Positions 43,961 through 56,225 are shown, counted from the first letter of the stretch. The stretch: 64,000 bases of DNA from Adenophora triphylla var. japonica (GCA_022495995.1 JAFEMH010007462.1:24645-88644); one strand, 5' to 3'. The notes: generated from the sequence alone by a model not told the origin. A program made the numbers and translations.

Positions 43961-45823
43961 GAAGAAAAGGAAGAAATCATCTCCCTCTTGAAAAATAGTC
44001 TCGACGTCTTTACTTGGAGAGTCGAAGATATGAGGGGGATCAATGAAGAAGTAGCCCTCCACCGCTTGGAAGTTGATCCATTGGCAAAAACCATCTCACA
44101 GACAAGGAGAAATTTTGCAAGGGACAAGGAGGAAGCTATCAAGGAAGAGGTGCAAAAGTTACTTAGCGCCAAAATTATTCGAGAAGTAAAGTACCCCGTT
44201 TGGTTGGCCAATGTAGTAATGGTGAAGAAGCAAAATGGGAAGTGGCGAATGTGCATAGATTTCACTGATCTTAACAAGGCCTGCCCTAAAGACAGTTATC
44301 CTCTCCCCAGAATTGATAAGTTAGTTGAATCCATTGCTGGGCACCAAACACTTAGTTTCCTAGATGCCTATTCAGGCTATCATCAGATCAAAATGGCGGA
44401 AGAGGACATCGAGAAGACGGCCTTCCAAACACCTGGGGGAAATTATTGCTATGTCATGATGCCCTTTGGACTTAAAAATGCAGGTGCCACGTATCAACGT
44501 ATGGTGAATAAGGTATTTGGTGCACAAATAGGCCGAAACATGGAGGCCTACATTGATGATATGGTCATAAAGACCAAGGAGGGCAGTCACGCCCCTGACT
44601 TGGAAGAAACAATAAATAATCTTCGAGCAAACAACATGAAGCTAAACCCAAGTAAGTGTGTGTTTGGGGTCACAGCTGGAAAGTTTTTAGGCTTCATGGT
44701 ATCTCAAAGGGGAATAGAGGCGAACCCCGAAAAGATCAAGGCCTTAATTGACATGAAGGAACCTACCAACATCAAGGAGGTTCAAAGATTAAATGGAAGA
44801 ATAGCGGCACTCGGAAGATTCATCGCCAAATCCGCCGAAAAATCATTGCCATTCTTCAAGGTATTGAAGGGTACCAAGAGCTTCTCCTGGACTCCCGAAT
44901 GTTCCGAAGCATTCCTCCGGTTGAAGGAGTACTTGGGTTCCCCTCCCTTGCTTAGCAGGCCAATTACCAGTGAGATGCTATATGTCTTCCTAGCTGCCAC
45001 AGATCATGCAGTCGCGGCTGTTCTTGTTCGAAATGATGTGGGAACACAGAAGCCAGTCTACTATGTCTCTAAGGCATTATCAGATGTGGAGAGCAGATAT
45101 TTCAATGTAGAAAAGGTAGCGTACGCACTAGTTATTGGCTCAAGAAAACTACATGCCTACTTTTCTGCACATCCCATCATTGTGTACACCAATAAACCAT
45201 TGAAGAAGATTCTACACAAGTTAGATGGCTCTGGACGTCTCCTGAATTGGTCTATCGTTCTTACTGAGTTTGATATCACTTACCAACCAAGGAAGACCCT
45301 CCTGGCACAGCCCTTGGTTGACTTCATGGTTGAGACTGCCTTCATGGGTGAACACGTCCCCACTTCCCATAAGCAAAACACTTCGGAAGAAGAAGAGTCT
45401 CCCATCGAACTCCCGTCCAACTGTTGGGTCTTATACACGGATGGATCGGCTACAAAGGAGAGAAGCGGAGCTGGAGTTGTACTAGCAAGTCCGAAAGGAG
45501 AGTACACTATGCAAGACATCATCCGATTCAAGTTCCCTGCCTCCAACAACCAGGCTGAATACGAAGCTCTAATATTTGGTATCGAGTTGGCTTCCTTCTA
45601 CGGAGTAACTAAGGTGGCGGCATTCTGTGACTCCCAAATTGTTGTCAAACAAGTGAAGGGAGAGTATAACACCCAAAATCCCATCCTTACCAAGTATAGA
45701 GACCTTGTCCTAGATATGATGAAGAAGATGGGATTTTTCGAGATCAAGCAAATAGGCAGGGAGGATAACCAAATCGCGGACGTTCTATCCAAACTAGCAA
45801 CTAGCAACTATGGATGTGTCTGA
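43961..45823 (+). CDS. Reverse transcriptase with two RNase H domains, Tat element C
   Basis: The best-preserved retroelement frame here: 43988-45823 is open for 611 codons, part of a broken polyprotein. RT blocks: CIDFTDLNKACPKDSYPLPR, FLDAYSGYHQIKM, MPFGLKNAGATYQRM and YIDDMVIKT (44549-44560). The first RNase H/connection holds VFLAATDHAVAAVLV and NVEKVAYALVIGSRKL; the second, archaeal-type RNase H holds LYTDGSATKERSGAGVVL, NNQAEYEALIFGIEL, FCDSQIVVKQVKG and EDNQIADVLSKLA. RT copies element RNA into DNA. The second RNase H is a Tat-lineage trait acquired besides the original one. It overlaps the integrase frame by 14 nt. Confidence 0.87.
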   Translation, partial: EEKEEIISLLKNSLDVFTWRVEDMRGINEEVALHRLEVDPLAKTISQTRRNFARDKEEAIKEEVQKLLSAKIIREVKYPVWLANVVMVKKQNGKWRMCIDFTDLNKACPKDSYPLPRIDKLVESIAGHQTLSFLDAYSGYHQIKMAEEDIEKTAFQTPGGNYCYVMMPFGLKNAGATYQRMVNKVFGAQIGRNMEAYIDDMVIKTKEGSHAPDLEETINNLRANNMKLNPSKCVFGVTAGKFLGFMVSQRGIEANPEKIKALIDMKEPTNIKEVQRLNGRIAALGRFIAKSAEKSLPFFKVLKGTKSFSWTPECSEAFLRLKEYLGSPPLLSRPITSEMLYVFLAATDHAVAAVLVRNDVGTQKPVYYVSKALSDVESRYFNVEKVAYALVIGSRKLHAYFSAHPIIVYTNKPLKKILHKLDGSGRLLNWSIVLTEFDITYQPRKTLLAQPLVDFMVETAFMGEHVPTSHKQNTSEEEESPIELPSNCWVLYTDGSATKERSGAGVVLASPKGEYTMQDIIRFKFPASNNQAEYEALIFGIELASFYGVTKVAAFCDSQIVVKQVKGEYNTQNPILTKYRDLVLDMMKKMGFFEIKQIGREDNQIADVLSKLATSNYGCV

Positions 45824-47143
45824 GTCTAACTCCAATACATATGTAGTTTTGGCTGAAGAACCCGCGTATGAAAGACTACAAGTCATGCTCTTAAAGGGAG
45901 AGGAGAGATGCTGGATCGATGACTACATAGACTACATCGAGAAGAGCCAACTCCCAGAAGATGAAGCACAAGCCAAACTTATCAAGAAGAGGTCACCAAG
46001 GTTCATTGTGATGAACGGAGTCCTCTACCGAAGATCTTTCACTAAGCCCCTGCTGAGGTGTGTCTACCCTAAGGAAATTGAGAACCTCTTGGCTGAAGTA
46101 CACGAAGGCGTTTGCGGCGGACACCCGGGGGCCAGAACCTTAGCTGAAAAGATCATCTCGCTAGGTTATTATTGGTCAAACCTGAGGGAGGACGCGCATG
46201 CCTATGTTAAGAAATGTGATAAGTGCCAGAGATTTTTCGGCATTCCTAGACTACCGGCAGTTGAGCAGACACTTGTAATACCTACATGGCCATTTGATAT
46301 GTGGGGGATCGACATCATCGGACCCTTCCCTCCCGCCCGAGGCAATTGCAAGTATGTGATAGTAGCTGTTGATTACTTGTCCAAGTGGATAGAAGCGAAA
46401 GCATTGGCCAAGATAACAGAAGAGAACGCAATCATCTTTGTCCACGACCACATCTGGTGTCGATTTGGACTCCCTCACACAATTGTATCAGATCACGGAC
46501 TCCAATTATCTACGGCATTTACAACGGAGTTGGGAAGAGTTAAAGTTCGTCACGCCAAGTCATCTGTAAGCAGACCCCAAGGCAATGGTCAAGCGGAGGC
46601 TGCTAATAAATTGGTCCTAACATCCCTAACTAAGAACCTTGAAGGACGCGAGGGCAGATGGTTGGACGAACTTCCCCTAGAATTATGGGCTATTCGCACA
46701 ACCACCTGAGGGCCAACCGGGGAAACCCTATTTGGACTAACCTTCGGTTCTGAGGCTATGACACCAGCTGAGATGGCCATCCCTACTGTAAAAAACTCCC
46801 ATTATGATGAGCAAGTCTACAAGGTTAATAGTCTCCTAGACCTACACCTTATAGATGAGAAATGACTAGCAGCACAAATGAGGATGGTGAATTACAAGCA
46901 AAGGACCAAGGCATACCATGACAAGAGGGTCATCAGAAGAGTATTCCAAGTAGGCGATTGGGTACTTAGAAAAATTGAAGCAACTGGTCGGAAGGCAGAA
47001 CAAAACAAGCTCTCCCCGAATTGGGAAGGTCCCTATATTATAACTCAAGTCATTTGAGAAGGGACCTAGAGATTGAAGACTAAGGAGGGGAAAGAGCTCA
47101 AACATCCATGGCATTCTGATAACCTTCGAAAGTACTATCATTA
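45810..47143 (+). pseudogene. Integrase of Tat element C
   Basis: Zinc-binding HEGVCGGHPG and CDKCQR; catalytic WGIDIIGPFP, SDHGLQLSTAF (Asp kept, but His where Asn is usual) and GNGQAEAANK with the Glu. A TGA at 46707 (RTTT.GPTGE, CGA to TGA) is followed by further stops near 46862 and 47055-47068. The C-terminal part is still readable: GDWVLRKIEATG, NWEGPYI, HPWHSDNLRKYY. No chromodomain. It is inactive. Confidence 0.85.
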
Positions 47144-47279
47144 GTGGAAGTTTATTTTTTGTAATAGATTAGTTTTCAATTGTTAGTCTTTTACCTTTTG
47201 AGTATGGTAGGATTGCAGTTCGATGTAATCAAATTCAGTTTATGAAATTTACTTCTTCAAACGTGCAAAGCAACTGCCA

Positions 47280-47900
47280 CTACTAACACATGGGAAAACG
47301 AGGATCCTATCCATGACTCTTCTACACACGGAACAACGAGGACCCTGTCCTCGGCCCACAACATATCAAAGTCAAAACGACTACCTGACCAACATTTAAA
47401 ACTCTAACAGCCAAGATCGAGGACCCTTCCTCGGCCTACTGGCTCGCCTTACGTCTTGATGAGGTCCCACCTCGACTCAATGACTAACAGGCCCTAACTG
47501 CCAAGACTGCGGACCCTTCCTCAGCCTACTGGTTCACCTTACGTCTTGACGAGGGCCCACCTCGACTCAATGCCTACAGGCTCTAACAGTCAAGACCGAG
47601 GACTTCTCCTCGGCCTATTGACTTGCCCTACGTCATGACAAGGAAACACCTTGTCACAACGACTACAGGCATCACGCGTCTAAAACCTGTGTACGAGTCA
47701 TCTTCCTCGGCATAAGGAGACGAACAAGAAGAAAACAGTCAAGACCGAGGATCCTTCCTCGTCCTAATGACTTGAGGTACACAGTTAAGACCAAGGCACA
47801 CCACCTCGGCCTGATGACTTGTAGGCTAAATTGCCATGATCCTTGAGTGAGCCAGCCTCCTCATCTTATTACAGAGGGTGAAGGAACGAGGAACCTCCCT
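47280..47900. repeat. Imperfect tandem repeats after pol of element C
   Basis: About five to seven degenerate copies of a 90-120 bp unit with ACCGAGGACCCTTCCTCGGC, CTTACGTCTTGA and CCCACCTCGACTCAATG. The inverted CCGAGGA..TCCTCGG core occurs in most units and could fold. It lies between the pol end and aORF-C, in the spacer equivalent to 2165-2931 of element A. Confidence 0.7.
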
Positions 47901-48065
47901 TGGCTCCCCCTAATAACAGACTTGTACGTGTGCAAAGCCCACACACAAGCTTTCAAATAGTTAACAAAATCAACACATGAATGGAAAGGGAAAGACATTT
48001 CATTAATATTCATGGAAGGATTTACATGGGTCCTAACCCTATTACATAAAAATAGGAAAAAATTC

Positions 48066-48883
48066 CTAAGTAGTCTTATCTACGAAGGGATCTTCCAAAA
48101 AGCGATGGGTTTCAGCATCAGGGGTAGGAAGGGTGGTCTGCTCAGGTTGGGCATCAGTTTGAGCCTCCCCACAATGTACCTCCTCGGCAGTACCAACCTC
48201 GGCTTCAGCCTCCATCTCCTCATCCTCAATCATCTCAATTAAAGCTTTGAGATTGCTAGGATCGATGGACGGGGGGACCCAAGCCTCTTTGCCGGCACGA
48301 GCATCCTCCCTGGCCATAATACCCAAATTGTACTCAGAGAAAGGAACAAGATAGTGAAGAGCCCGAGCTTCCTCATCGTATTGATGTTTGCAGATAAGCC
48401 GGGCAACGGCATTCAGATCAAGGCCATGGGAAGGGTCAGCCATAAGCCGACGAGCCAGATGCAGGTAGCCATCCTCGAACATCGTGGTCGTCTTCTCATT
48501 CACTGCATCCTTAAAGGCTTAGCTAGCCTTGAATCAAGCAACAACTTCCTCTTCCTTGGAAGGGATAGCAGCCTCCAGATCTCGACACCTATCCTCAGCC
48601 ACCTCGGCCCTCACCGGGGCCTCGGCCTTGAGCTTTTCTAGCTCGGCCAACTCATTATTTTATAGCCGGAGGGATTCCTCGGCTCTTGAATTGGCATCCT
48701 CGGCTCTCTGCACCTCCGCCTCAACCTTGGCTTTGGCCTTCGCCAGCTCAGTATCCTGGACCTTCACTCCTCGGCTAGGGCAGCCTTCTCGGTCTGTCCC
48801 TTCTTTTGGGCAGCCTTGAGCTCATACAGCTGCATGTCTGCATTTTTAGTAAGGACATTCTCGTAAGCCGTGACGGTAGCAAG
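48066..48883 (-). pseudogene. aORF-C, last exon
   Basis: On the minus strand, a TTGTAG acceptor at 48884-48885 begins LATVTAYENVLTKNADMQ, a coiled-coil-like stretch rich in Ala, Glu and Lys. A break near 48770 and a stop near 48520 follow, then an open end: MFEDGYLHLARRLMADPSHG, YDEEARALHYLVPFSEYN and an acidic tail. GYLHLARRLMADP and LVPF match KHMARRLLVDP and LVPF of aORF-A, in the same order and distance from the end. The rest of the gene is at 59752-61866, beyond element D. Confidence 0.72.
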
Positions 48884-48950
48884 CTACAAGAATAATCAAC
48901 GTCAAAAATTATACCAAGTGCAAAGTTACGAGGTCAAAGGTATGAGATAG

Positions 48951-50428
48951 TGTTAGTACCCGGTCCGAAAAAAGGGACTGAAGTGCAATTCGGGAAAATC
49001 TGGGACTAAAATGGCATTTGGAAGCTTTTGGACCAAATCGGAATTTATGGAAAATTCAGGGACTAAACGGGAAATATGGAAATTTTGGACGAATTTGATA
49101 TATAAAAATTCCTGGGATTAAATGAAAAATAAAATTCCAAAGAGCGAAGTGCAAAAGAAGTCATTTCAGTGGCCAAAGTGGACTTGGAAATAGCGGAGAC
49201 GAAACGAATATTTATTAAATACAAAAACTAGGCCACTTCTTGGTGCTGGCCGAGAGCTTCAAGGCACAATTTGGGGCCACTTCTTGTGCAATGGCCGGCC
49301 AGGAGCTTCTAGGCCATTTGGGCCATTTGGGCCAAGGCGTAATTTGGGCCAAGGCTAGAAGGGATTTGGCCGATCGACCATTTATCGCCCGCCGTAACTT
49401 AATTTAAGTGCCGATCGAACCTTAATTTAAGTACCGATCGGACCTTATTTTAAGGCCGATCGACCCTTTATTTTTGTGCCGATCGAACCTTATTTTTAAG
49501 GCCGATCGACCCTTTCAGTTTTCCCACATCACTTTCGTAACCGTTCCTCCCCAATTCCTTTCACTATATAAACCCCACTCCGCCTCACACTTTAAACACA
49601 GAATCATTCTACGGAAAACTCAAGACAAAACTTGAGATTTCCTCCATAGAAAACTTGAGACTAAACTCGAGTTTTCTAAGTCTAAATATTTTATCAAGAA
49701 CGTTCTTCGAATCTTCATAGATTCGATCCAAAAGCCTTGCCATCATTAGGTAAGTCTTCTGTTTATTTTTTCTGTCTTTATTATTATTGTCTTTATTATT
49801 ATGCTAGATTTATTGTTTGCATGCTTAGTATATTTTAATTACTTTATTTCTTGCTTATGTCATATATGCTAGATTTAGGGCTGTTTTAATATATTTAAAT
49901 ATGCAATAGCCGAGGATGATCTAAGGTTTCGCCCAAGGAACCCAATGGATCTAGGAACTATTTCTTTCCTTCCACCTTAGTTATAATTGTCCCATGATCA
50001 ACAATCCCCCAAGGATGAACGTTGATTAGTGCACCTTCCGAGGGCCTAACTCAAAGGTTCTAGGGTGTGATCAATAAATTCTTTCTCTCCCCTCCTCCTT
50101 ATGCATGATCCCGTTTCTTCTATCTATTCCTGTAAACACCGCACACAACCAACACCCCATATGCTAGAAAGACCGATCCGTCGGGCAATAGGAGTGATAA
50201 CGTTTCTTCTTCTGTTGTAACTTGACCCCCGAACCCAATTAACTGTTTAGCCTTTTTTCAAAGCTTTGGGCTATATCAAAGTGGCGTGGCGACTCTCAAA
50301 ATTAAACTAATATTTTAATATGGTTTAAATCGAGTGTCACTAAATGAATATCCTATTTCGATCCGACAATATATGATTATTTATTTCAAACCTCCGAATG
50401 CGCGTTGCATCGGGACGGGGTATTCACA
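48951..50428 (+). repeat. 5' LTR of element D
   Basis: TGTTAGTACC..TATTCACA. Contains repeated GCCGATCGACC / GCCGATCGAACC motifs (49370-49520), a TATA box CTATATAAACCCC (about 49563-49575) and CT-rich pyrimidine stretches. Its copy is 58253-59742. Confidence 0.93.
49563..49572 (+). promoter_or_regulatory. TATA box in the LTR of element D
   Basis: CACTATATAAACCCC, a consensus plant TATA box, kept in both LTRs (second at about 58875). Transcription would start about 30 bp downstream. Confidence 0.7.
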
Positions 50429-50429
50429 G

Positions 50430-50448
50430 TGGCGACTCTGCTGGGGAT
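50430..50448 (+). other. Primer-binding site of element D
   Basis: TGGCGACTCTGCTGGGGAT right after the LTR. This block is used by Ogre/Tat-like elements, reported as tRNA-Arg type; I did not check the tRNA. Confidence 0.7.
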
Positions 50449-51168
50449 TGTTTTGAAATTTTTTCAAACTAAGTGGGTCAGACTTTCGTTTTCTTGTATG
50501 GTGTTGTATTTTACTTCCTTTTTCTTTTTCTCCTATTCTTAACTGTTGCATTGCATGCATGCATCTCATAAAAAAAATCTTTCTCTTTTTTCCTTAAAAA
50601 GAATTAGACTTTTTACCTCACACTACCACTAGAGTCCGTGTCACACTGCACAGCTACCCCTTAACCCTTCGGAGAAGCCAAAGTGCGGGAAGTGTGGTGA
50701 TCATGTTGCCTCCCTTCCGAGTCTCACTTGGCCATCCACTCATCAGTGCGCTTCGGCTGCACGGTGGGAGCCTGAAATCTAACCCTTGTGTCACCCACTT
50801 TGCTAAGAATACACTCCTTGTGACCGGTTGGTTTGACTAGCTTTTTCATGTAGACAATTAATAAGGTCTTTATGTTGAGTCACTACGAATCAGTGATAAG
50901 TCAAGATCTATAGAGAGAAAAGAGCACAAAAAATTTGATTTCCTTTTAAAGGATGTGCCATGTAAGGTCGAGTGCTTGTTAAAAGATCTTGTCTTATCAT
51001 AGGTCTGTAGTACTTCCCATAAATATCATCTTAAATGTCTATATGAGACGATTAGTCGTTAGGATCCACCACTTTAGGACCTTTAGTTAGTTGCGAAAAA
51101 GGGGTATCCCTTCCAACCAAGAGTAGGTTCTATAAAATAGAGGGCTTTTTTGTAAATAAAGTGCTTAA
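50449..51168. other. Leader region of element D
   Basis: T-rich, then mixed sequence with no coding. No feature is recognised apart from short CATGCATG repeats near 50553. Confidence 0.6.
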
Positions 51169-51169
51169 C

Positions 51170-52175
51170 TATCCCTCATTTCTAGGACCCTCCGAGGTCC
51201 GCTCTTCATTTCTAGGACCCTCCGAGGTCCGCTCTTCATTTCTAGGACCCTCCGAGGTCCGCTCCTCATTTCTAGGACCCTCCGAGGTCCGCTCCTCATT
51301 TCTAGGACCCTCTGAGGTCCGCTCTTCATTTCTAGGACCCTCCGAGGTCCGCTCCTCATTTCTAGGACCCTTTGAGGTCCGCTCCTCATTTCTAGGACCC
51401 TCCGAGGTCCACTCCTTATTTCTAGGACCCTCCGAGGTCCACTCCTCATTTCTAGGACCCTCCGAGGTCCACTCTCCATTTCTAGGACCCTCCGAGGTCC
51501 GCTCTTTACTTCTTGGACCCTTCAAGGTCCACACCCTCTACTGCGGACCGCTCAAGATCAGTCTCTCTATCTTGAACCATTCAAGGTCCACTCTTTGACC
51601 CTTCGTGGTGCTCTTCCTATACTATGTCCACTCTCCCAATCTTTGACCATTCAAGGTCCACTTCTCATATCTTGGACCGTTCAAGGTCCACTCCTCATAT
51701 CTTGGGCCGTTCAAGGTCCGCTCCTCATATCTTGGACCGTTCAAGGTCCGCTCTTCTTCTCTTGGACCCTTCAAGGTCCGCTCCTCTTCTCTTGGACCCT
51801 TCAAGGTTCACTCCTCTTCTCTTGGACCCTTTAAGGTTCACTCCTCTTCTCTTGGACCCTTTAAGGTCCACTCCTCTTCTCTTGGACCCTTCAAGGTCCA
51901 CACTCCTCATATCTTGGACCGTTCAAGGTCCGCTCTTCTTCTCTTGGACCCTTCAAGGTCCACTCCTCAATTTAGGACCCTTCGAGGTCCACTCTCTCTA
52001 TCTAGGACCATTAAAGGTCCACCTTTCCACCTGAGACTCTTCGAGGTCCACCCCTCGTCTCTTGGACCATCCATGGTCCATTCCTCTACCTTTGACCACC
52101 CACGGTCTACATCCTTCAAGTTAGGACCCTTCAAAGTTCTACCTCTTATCTCTTGAACCATCCGCAGTTTGCTCC
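51170..52175. repeat. 30-bp minisatellite of element D and its diverged flank
   Basis: From 51170 to about 51510, eleven nearly perfect 30-bp units (TTTCTAGGACCCTCCGAGGT then CCGCTCCTCA). Diverged units continue to about 52175 (CTTGGACCCTTCAAGGTCCA and relatives, about 30 bp). Because 30 is a multiple of three, the block is open in one plus frame (FLGPSEVRSS decapeptides) and two minus frames. These are by-products of the repeat, with no support as proteins. The inner GGACC..GGTCC is an inverted repeat, so each unit can form a small hairpin. Confidence 0.9.
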
Positions 52176-52577
52176 CTTAGCCTTAAAACCATCCATAGTT
52201 TAGATCCTTTATCTCTAGCACCCTTCAGCCAAAGACCAACCAAGGCCAATCCTCACCCAAGACCAAATTAACTCACCTAGATCAAACCTCTCTCGACCCA
52301 TATAGATCAAACCACCATCTAGGGCCTACCTAAGCCAACTTACCAAGTCCGATTAGCTCGTCTAGATCACCCTCACTTATATTTGACCAAGGATCGAGTC
52401 ATCTTCCTCTCCTTTTTTCACCAAACGAACTCTTTTACATTCATCCTCTCTCTTTCTCTAAACTTAACCCTGGTTGTATCATCAATCGGGGCCCCCCTCG
52501 AACTACGGTGACCTGAGACTCGTATCTTAAATGGTAAGGGTTACGTAGGCAACTTCAGCCCGGTCAAACTCAAAATT

Positions 52578-53252
52578 GTGGAGGTCAAATATTTTCTCAA
52601 GGATGCCTTAAGATTAATTATGAATCTAATTCAACTCATTGGCTTGACTCCGCCATATATTCTTACAGAATTCCACATCATGTCTATGGAGAAAAGCATT
52701 GAAGCCCTTAAAGAAGTCTCAGACATGAGGTTGGGAGTGATTAACCACCTCAAAGACATGCATGAAATTGAGCAGCGCCATTTGTCTTACATTCAAGAAT
52801 ATTTGAGAAGAGTTCCTCCTCCTGTTCAATTCCAGAGTCCCTACCATCCACATGCTTGCGGTCCCACTTATGGTTCAACACATCAAAATTTCTCATTCAG
52901 GATGCCTGCTATGGCCACCAACCAAAGAAGGATACCAATACCCGAGTCACCCCCAAATTCAATCCAAGAGAAGAAAATCAACAAGGAGCATTTTGATGAC
53001 TTGGCAATGCCTGTGGGTGAGTTCTTCGAAGTTTTGGTGAGGAAGAATTTGATCAAGCCGCTCGAGAATTACAAGCCTGTTAATAAGAGAACTAACTTGG
53101 ACACGTCCAAGTTTTGCAGATACCACAAGTACGTTGGGCATACCACTGACAACTGTCGAGAACTGAAATGCTTGATTCAAGGATTGATCAACCAAGGAAA
53201 AATCCAGGGCCTCATTGATGAAGAAGCCCTCGTACTTCAAGGAAGGATTTAG
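52578..53252 (+). pseudogene. Gag-like remnant of element D
   Basis: An open stretch of 224 codons. The likely real start is MSMEKSIEALKEVSDM at about 52680, since the earlier part has no family features. It contains a helical segment, a Pro-rich linker and, near the end, HDDLAMPVGEFFEVL-like sequence followed by the knuckle CRYHKYVGHTTDNCRELKCL and IQGLINQGKIQGLID. This knuckle follows the Tat Gag pattern C.YH...GH.T..C..LK..I..LI..G, as in elements A and C. The capsid core blocks are absent, so it is a partial Gag. It could still bind element RNA. Confidence 0.65.
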
Positions 53253-54297
53253 ATTCATTCAGTCTTGTAGGTTCTAGTGTGTCTTTCTTACGTCCACTTC
53301 GGGCATTGGTATGTAATGTCCACTTTGGAATAGTTACTTCAATAAAAGAGTCTTTCTTTCCTTTCTCTCTAGACTTGAGACATAATCTCGCATTACTTTC
53401 AAGAAGATTGTCTTATTTATAATTATCATTTGATTGCTAATCTCACTGATAAATTCACCGGCTAATAAAGTAAACAATGAATGAATGCTTTGATTGGAGT
53501 AAACAACTCACCGTCCCTTCCTTATATACACCATCTCTATACATCCCTCTCTCATACACTCTTTCCATACTCCACCATATACTTTCCATACACTATCTTG
53601 CACCTCTCCTTGTACACTCCCCCTATGCTCCCTCGAGCCTACACTTCCCCAAATACACTCTCCCCCACTTGACCTCCTTTCCATATGGTCAAGACAAGCA
53701 CAAAGACCGTTGTTGCTCATCATCAGAAAATAGCTGCTCACGCCACTGCAATTTAAAGAAGATGCAAGGAGTTGTTCCTATCCTTCACAAGTGCTGCATG
53801 AATATCAACTTGGGGCTCACCAACCCCCCAATCTCGCGTCTCCTCTGATTTTCCATTCGATCGATAAGCTTTCATTGAATATGCTCACATATCTTTCTTA
53901 TGGTCCGAATATATTCTGCCTTACTTAATAAGTCGGTTAATTGAGTTTGCATTTATTTTAAATACTCTTTTGAGAATGCTATCCAGTAGCAATTGAAGTT
54001 TAAACCTCTCACCATAGGAAACCATAACCTTATCCTCACTAAATAATACCCTTTCATTTCAAGATTGACAAGTTTTGAGACCCTAAGGAAGAAGCCCATA
54101 CTAGGGGCTCCCTCGACTCACAAAGGAAGTAATCACCTCAAAGCTCAATAAAGGCGGAATGCGAAAGAAACTCATACAAGGGGCTCCCTCGAAGGGACCA
54201 CCTCCAAGCCCAAGAGGGAAAAGGTAAAACCATCCCAAGGCATACACTAGGAGCTATCGCGAGCAAACAAATCCGAAGGCTTTTCTCGATAAGAGGG

Positions 54298-54340
<43 letters not shown>

Positions 54341-55660
54341 AACTTCATCACCCCGAAGTGAACCTCCCATCTCAAAGGTTGTGAAAACGAGACATCGAGT
54401 GAAGGTCTTATCGTTAACAAGTTACCTGCTGGAGTCACAACAATCTCGCGAGAAGAAGCAACAAAAATTCCCTCTTGGACAAATCCCGTAAACCAATTCC
54501 AAGTCCATCCTCTCACTTTTAGAGGATTCCATCACCACCCTTGACCTTGCCAAAATCAAAGTTAACCTCACTCTTAGAGGTCCTGAAGAGGCAACAACAA
54601 GAAAATCCCTTCACCTTAGAAATCCCAAACACATCCCTCAAACCAACCTCTCAGCAAAAGGCCCAGCCGACCTCTCACTTTAAGAGGTCATGTTAATCAT
54701 CACCTAATGATCGATCGCAATCCAAAGCCCAGCTACAACCACTACCGGATGGCATTCTCAAAAGATTATTTAAAAGAAATGCATATTCAGATTTTTGAGT
54801 CACTTGTTATCCTACGTGAGCATATTACATACTCTCTCCAAGTTTGGGAACTCGTCCTATTCTTGAAATTCGTTCATTCGACTCCTCAAACACTGTCTGC
54901 AAAAGTCTCACTGGGGCTTCGCATCCGTGCCTCTCGCGACACTCCCGGTAAAAGCAAGGAGACACGCGCCGGGGACTACTCCCTCGGCTTGCGAGAACAA
55001 AGGAACAAAGAATCTTCACTTGAAGGAATGAAAAAATCTTTGGGTTATAATCAGTCAATTCCCACCTTTTCTTCCACCCCAATCTTTTTTTATTTTTCAT
55101 TCTTTCCCATGAAGGAGATCAATGCAACGGCAGCCCGCACCACAATTACCACCGAATGTACTAGAGCGGCAAGCAACAACGGAACATCCTTCTCCTTCTA
55201 AAGACAAGCCGAGTATTTCACCTTCAAATCAAAACATTCATTTGTTTACCTATATAATTGGAATTTGATAAACCAATCGCTGAGGTCCATTCACGAGCAA
55301 TCAAGATATAATTCTGAATAAAATAATTCTTCAAATGTCTCGACAAGTCTTCTTTTTCTACATCATAGGAAAATAGAGGCCAAACACCGTCTTTTCTGTC
55401 TCAGGGGCTTCCATACACTTTTCCACACCTTGTGATGCTTATACTCTCCCAAAAGAGTCAAACCCAAAAGCGAAAGTGTCATACACGAACTCGGGATCCA
55501 TTCCCACCTTCGAAAAATGCGCCCCGCACATATACATTTCCGAGTCTTGTCCAAATGATCGATTGACCATTGTTCGAAACGAGGGGTCGCCCGTGGCCGC
55601 AAGATGACTCTCGTCTCGCAAATAGGGATGCATTGAATCTCTCCAAGCCGGGGCTTTTGT
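53253..55660. other. Non-coding interior of element D
   Basis: No gene is supported. It contains a run of about 38 A at 54302-54339 and several CTCTCACTTTAAGAGGTC-like short inverted motifs (54510-54690). Open frames here are short and have no recognisable domain. Confidence 0.6.
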
Positions 55661-55685
55661 TAAGTTTGTCCTCTCGGGTTTGCTC

Positions 55686-55820
55686 TGCATCATCAACTGG
55701 GGCTTCGCCATTCCCTTCAAATTTGCTCTGCATCATCAACTGGGGCTTCGCCATTCCCTTCAAATTTGCTTTGCATCATCAACTGGGGCTTCGCCATTCA
55801 TCATCAACTGGGACTTCGCC
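55686..55820. repeat. 43-bp tandem repeat in element D
   Basis: Three full copies starting CATCATCAACTGGGGCTTCG (55688, 55731, 55774) and a partial fourth at 55799. Confidence 0.85.
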
Positions 55821-56225
55821 AAGGTCACTTCATCAAACATTGGGGCTCCCCTCAACAAAAATGGGTCGACTATGTGCTCTAACAAAAATCGGAGCTCCAA
55901 TGAAGTCATATCCAGCATGAAAGGCATCCCTTGTCATCAAGATCAGCATGTGGCAAACTCTTTGAGTTAGTTAGAAACATGATTAATCATAAGGCCTCTT
56001 TATCAAATAAACATGCTTTCAAAATACTGTCCTCCTTGGTACCTTGTTTACAAAAATCACTCTTTGGTCTCCACAAATTTTCAAACTCTTCAAATCTATC
56101 AAAAACGTATCTCTGTGACTCTCAAGATGACTCGGCCCTTATCTCTGGACATCAAACCTACCTAATCCCACCTTCTATCATCGACACTTACTCGGCCTCG
56201 CCTAGTTTAAACCAATAACCTTTCT

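Noticed and set aside
51170..51598. Direct 30-bp repeats resembling a CRISPR array
   Set aside because: Units abut with no unique spacers and the context is a plant LTR element; it is a minisatellite.
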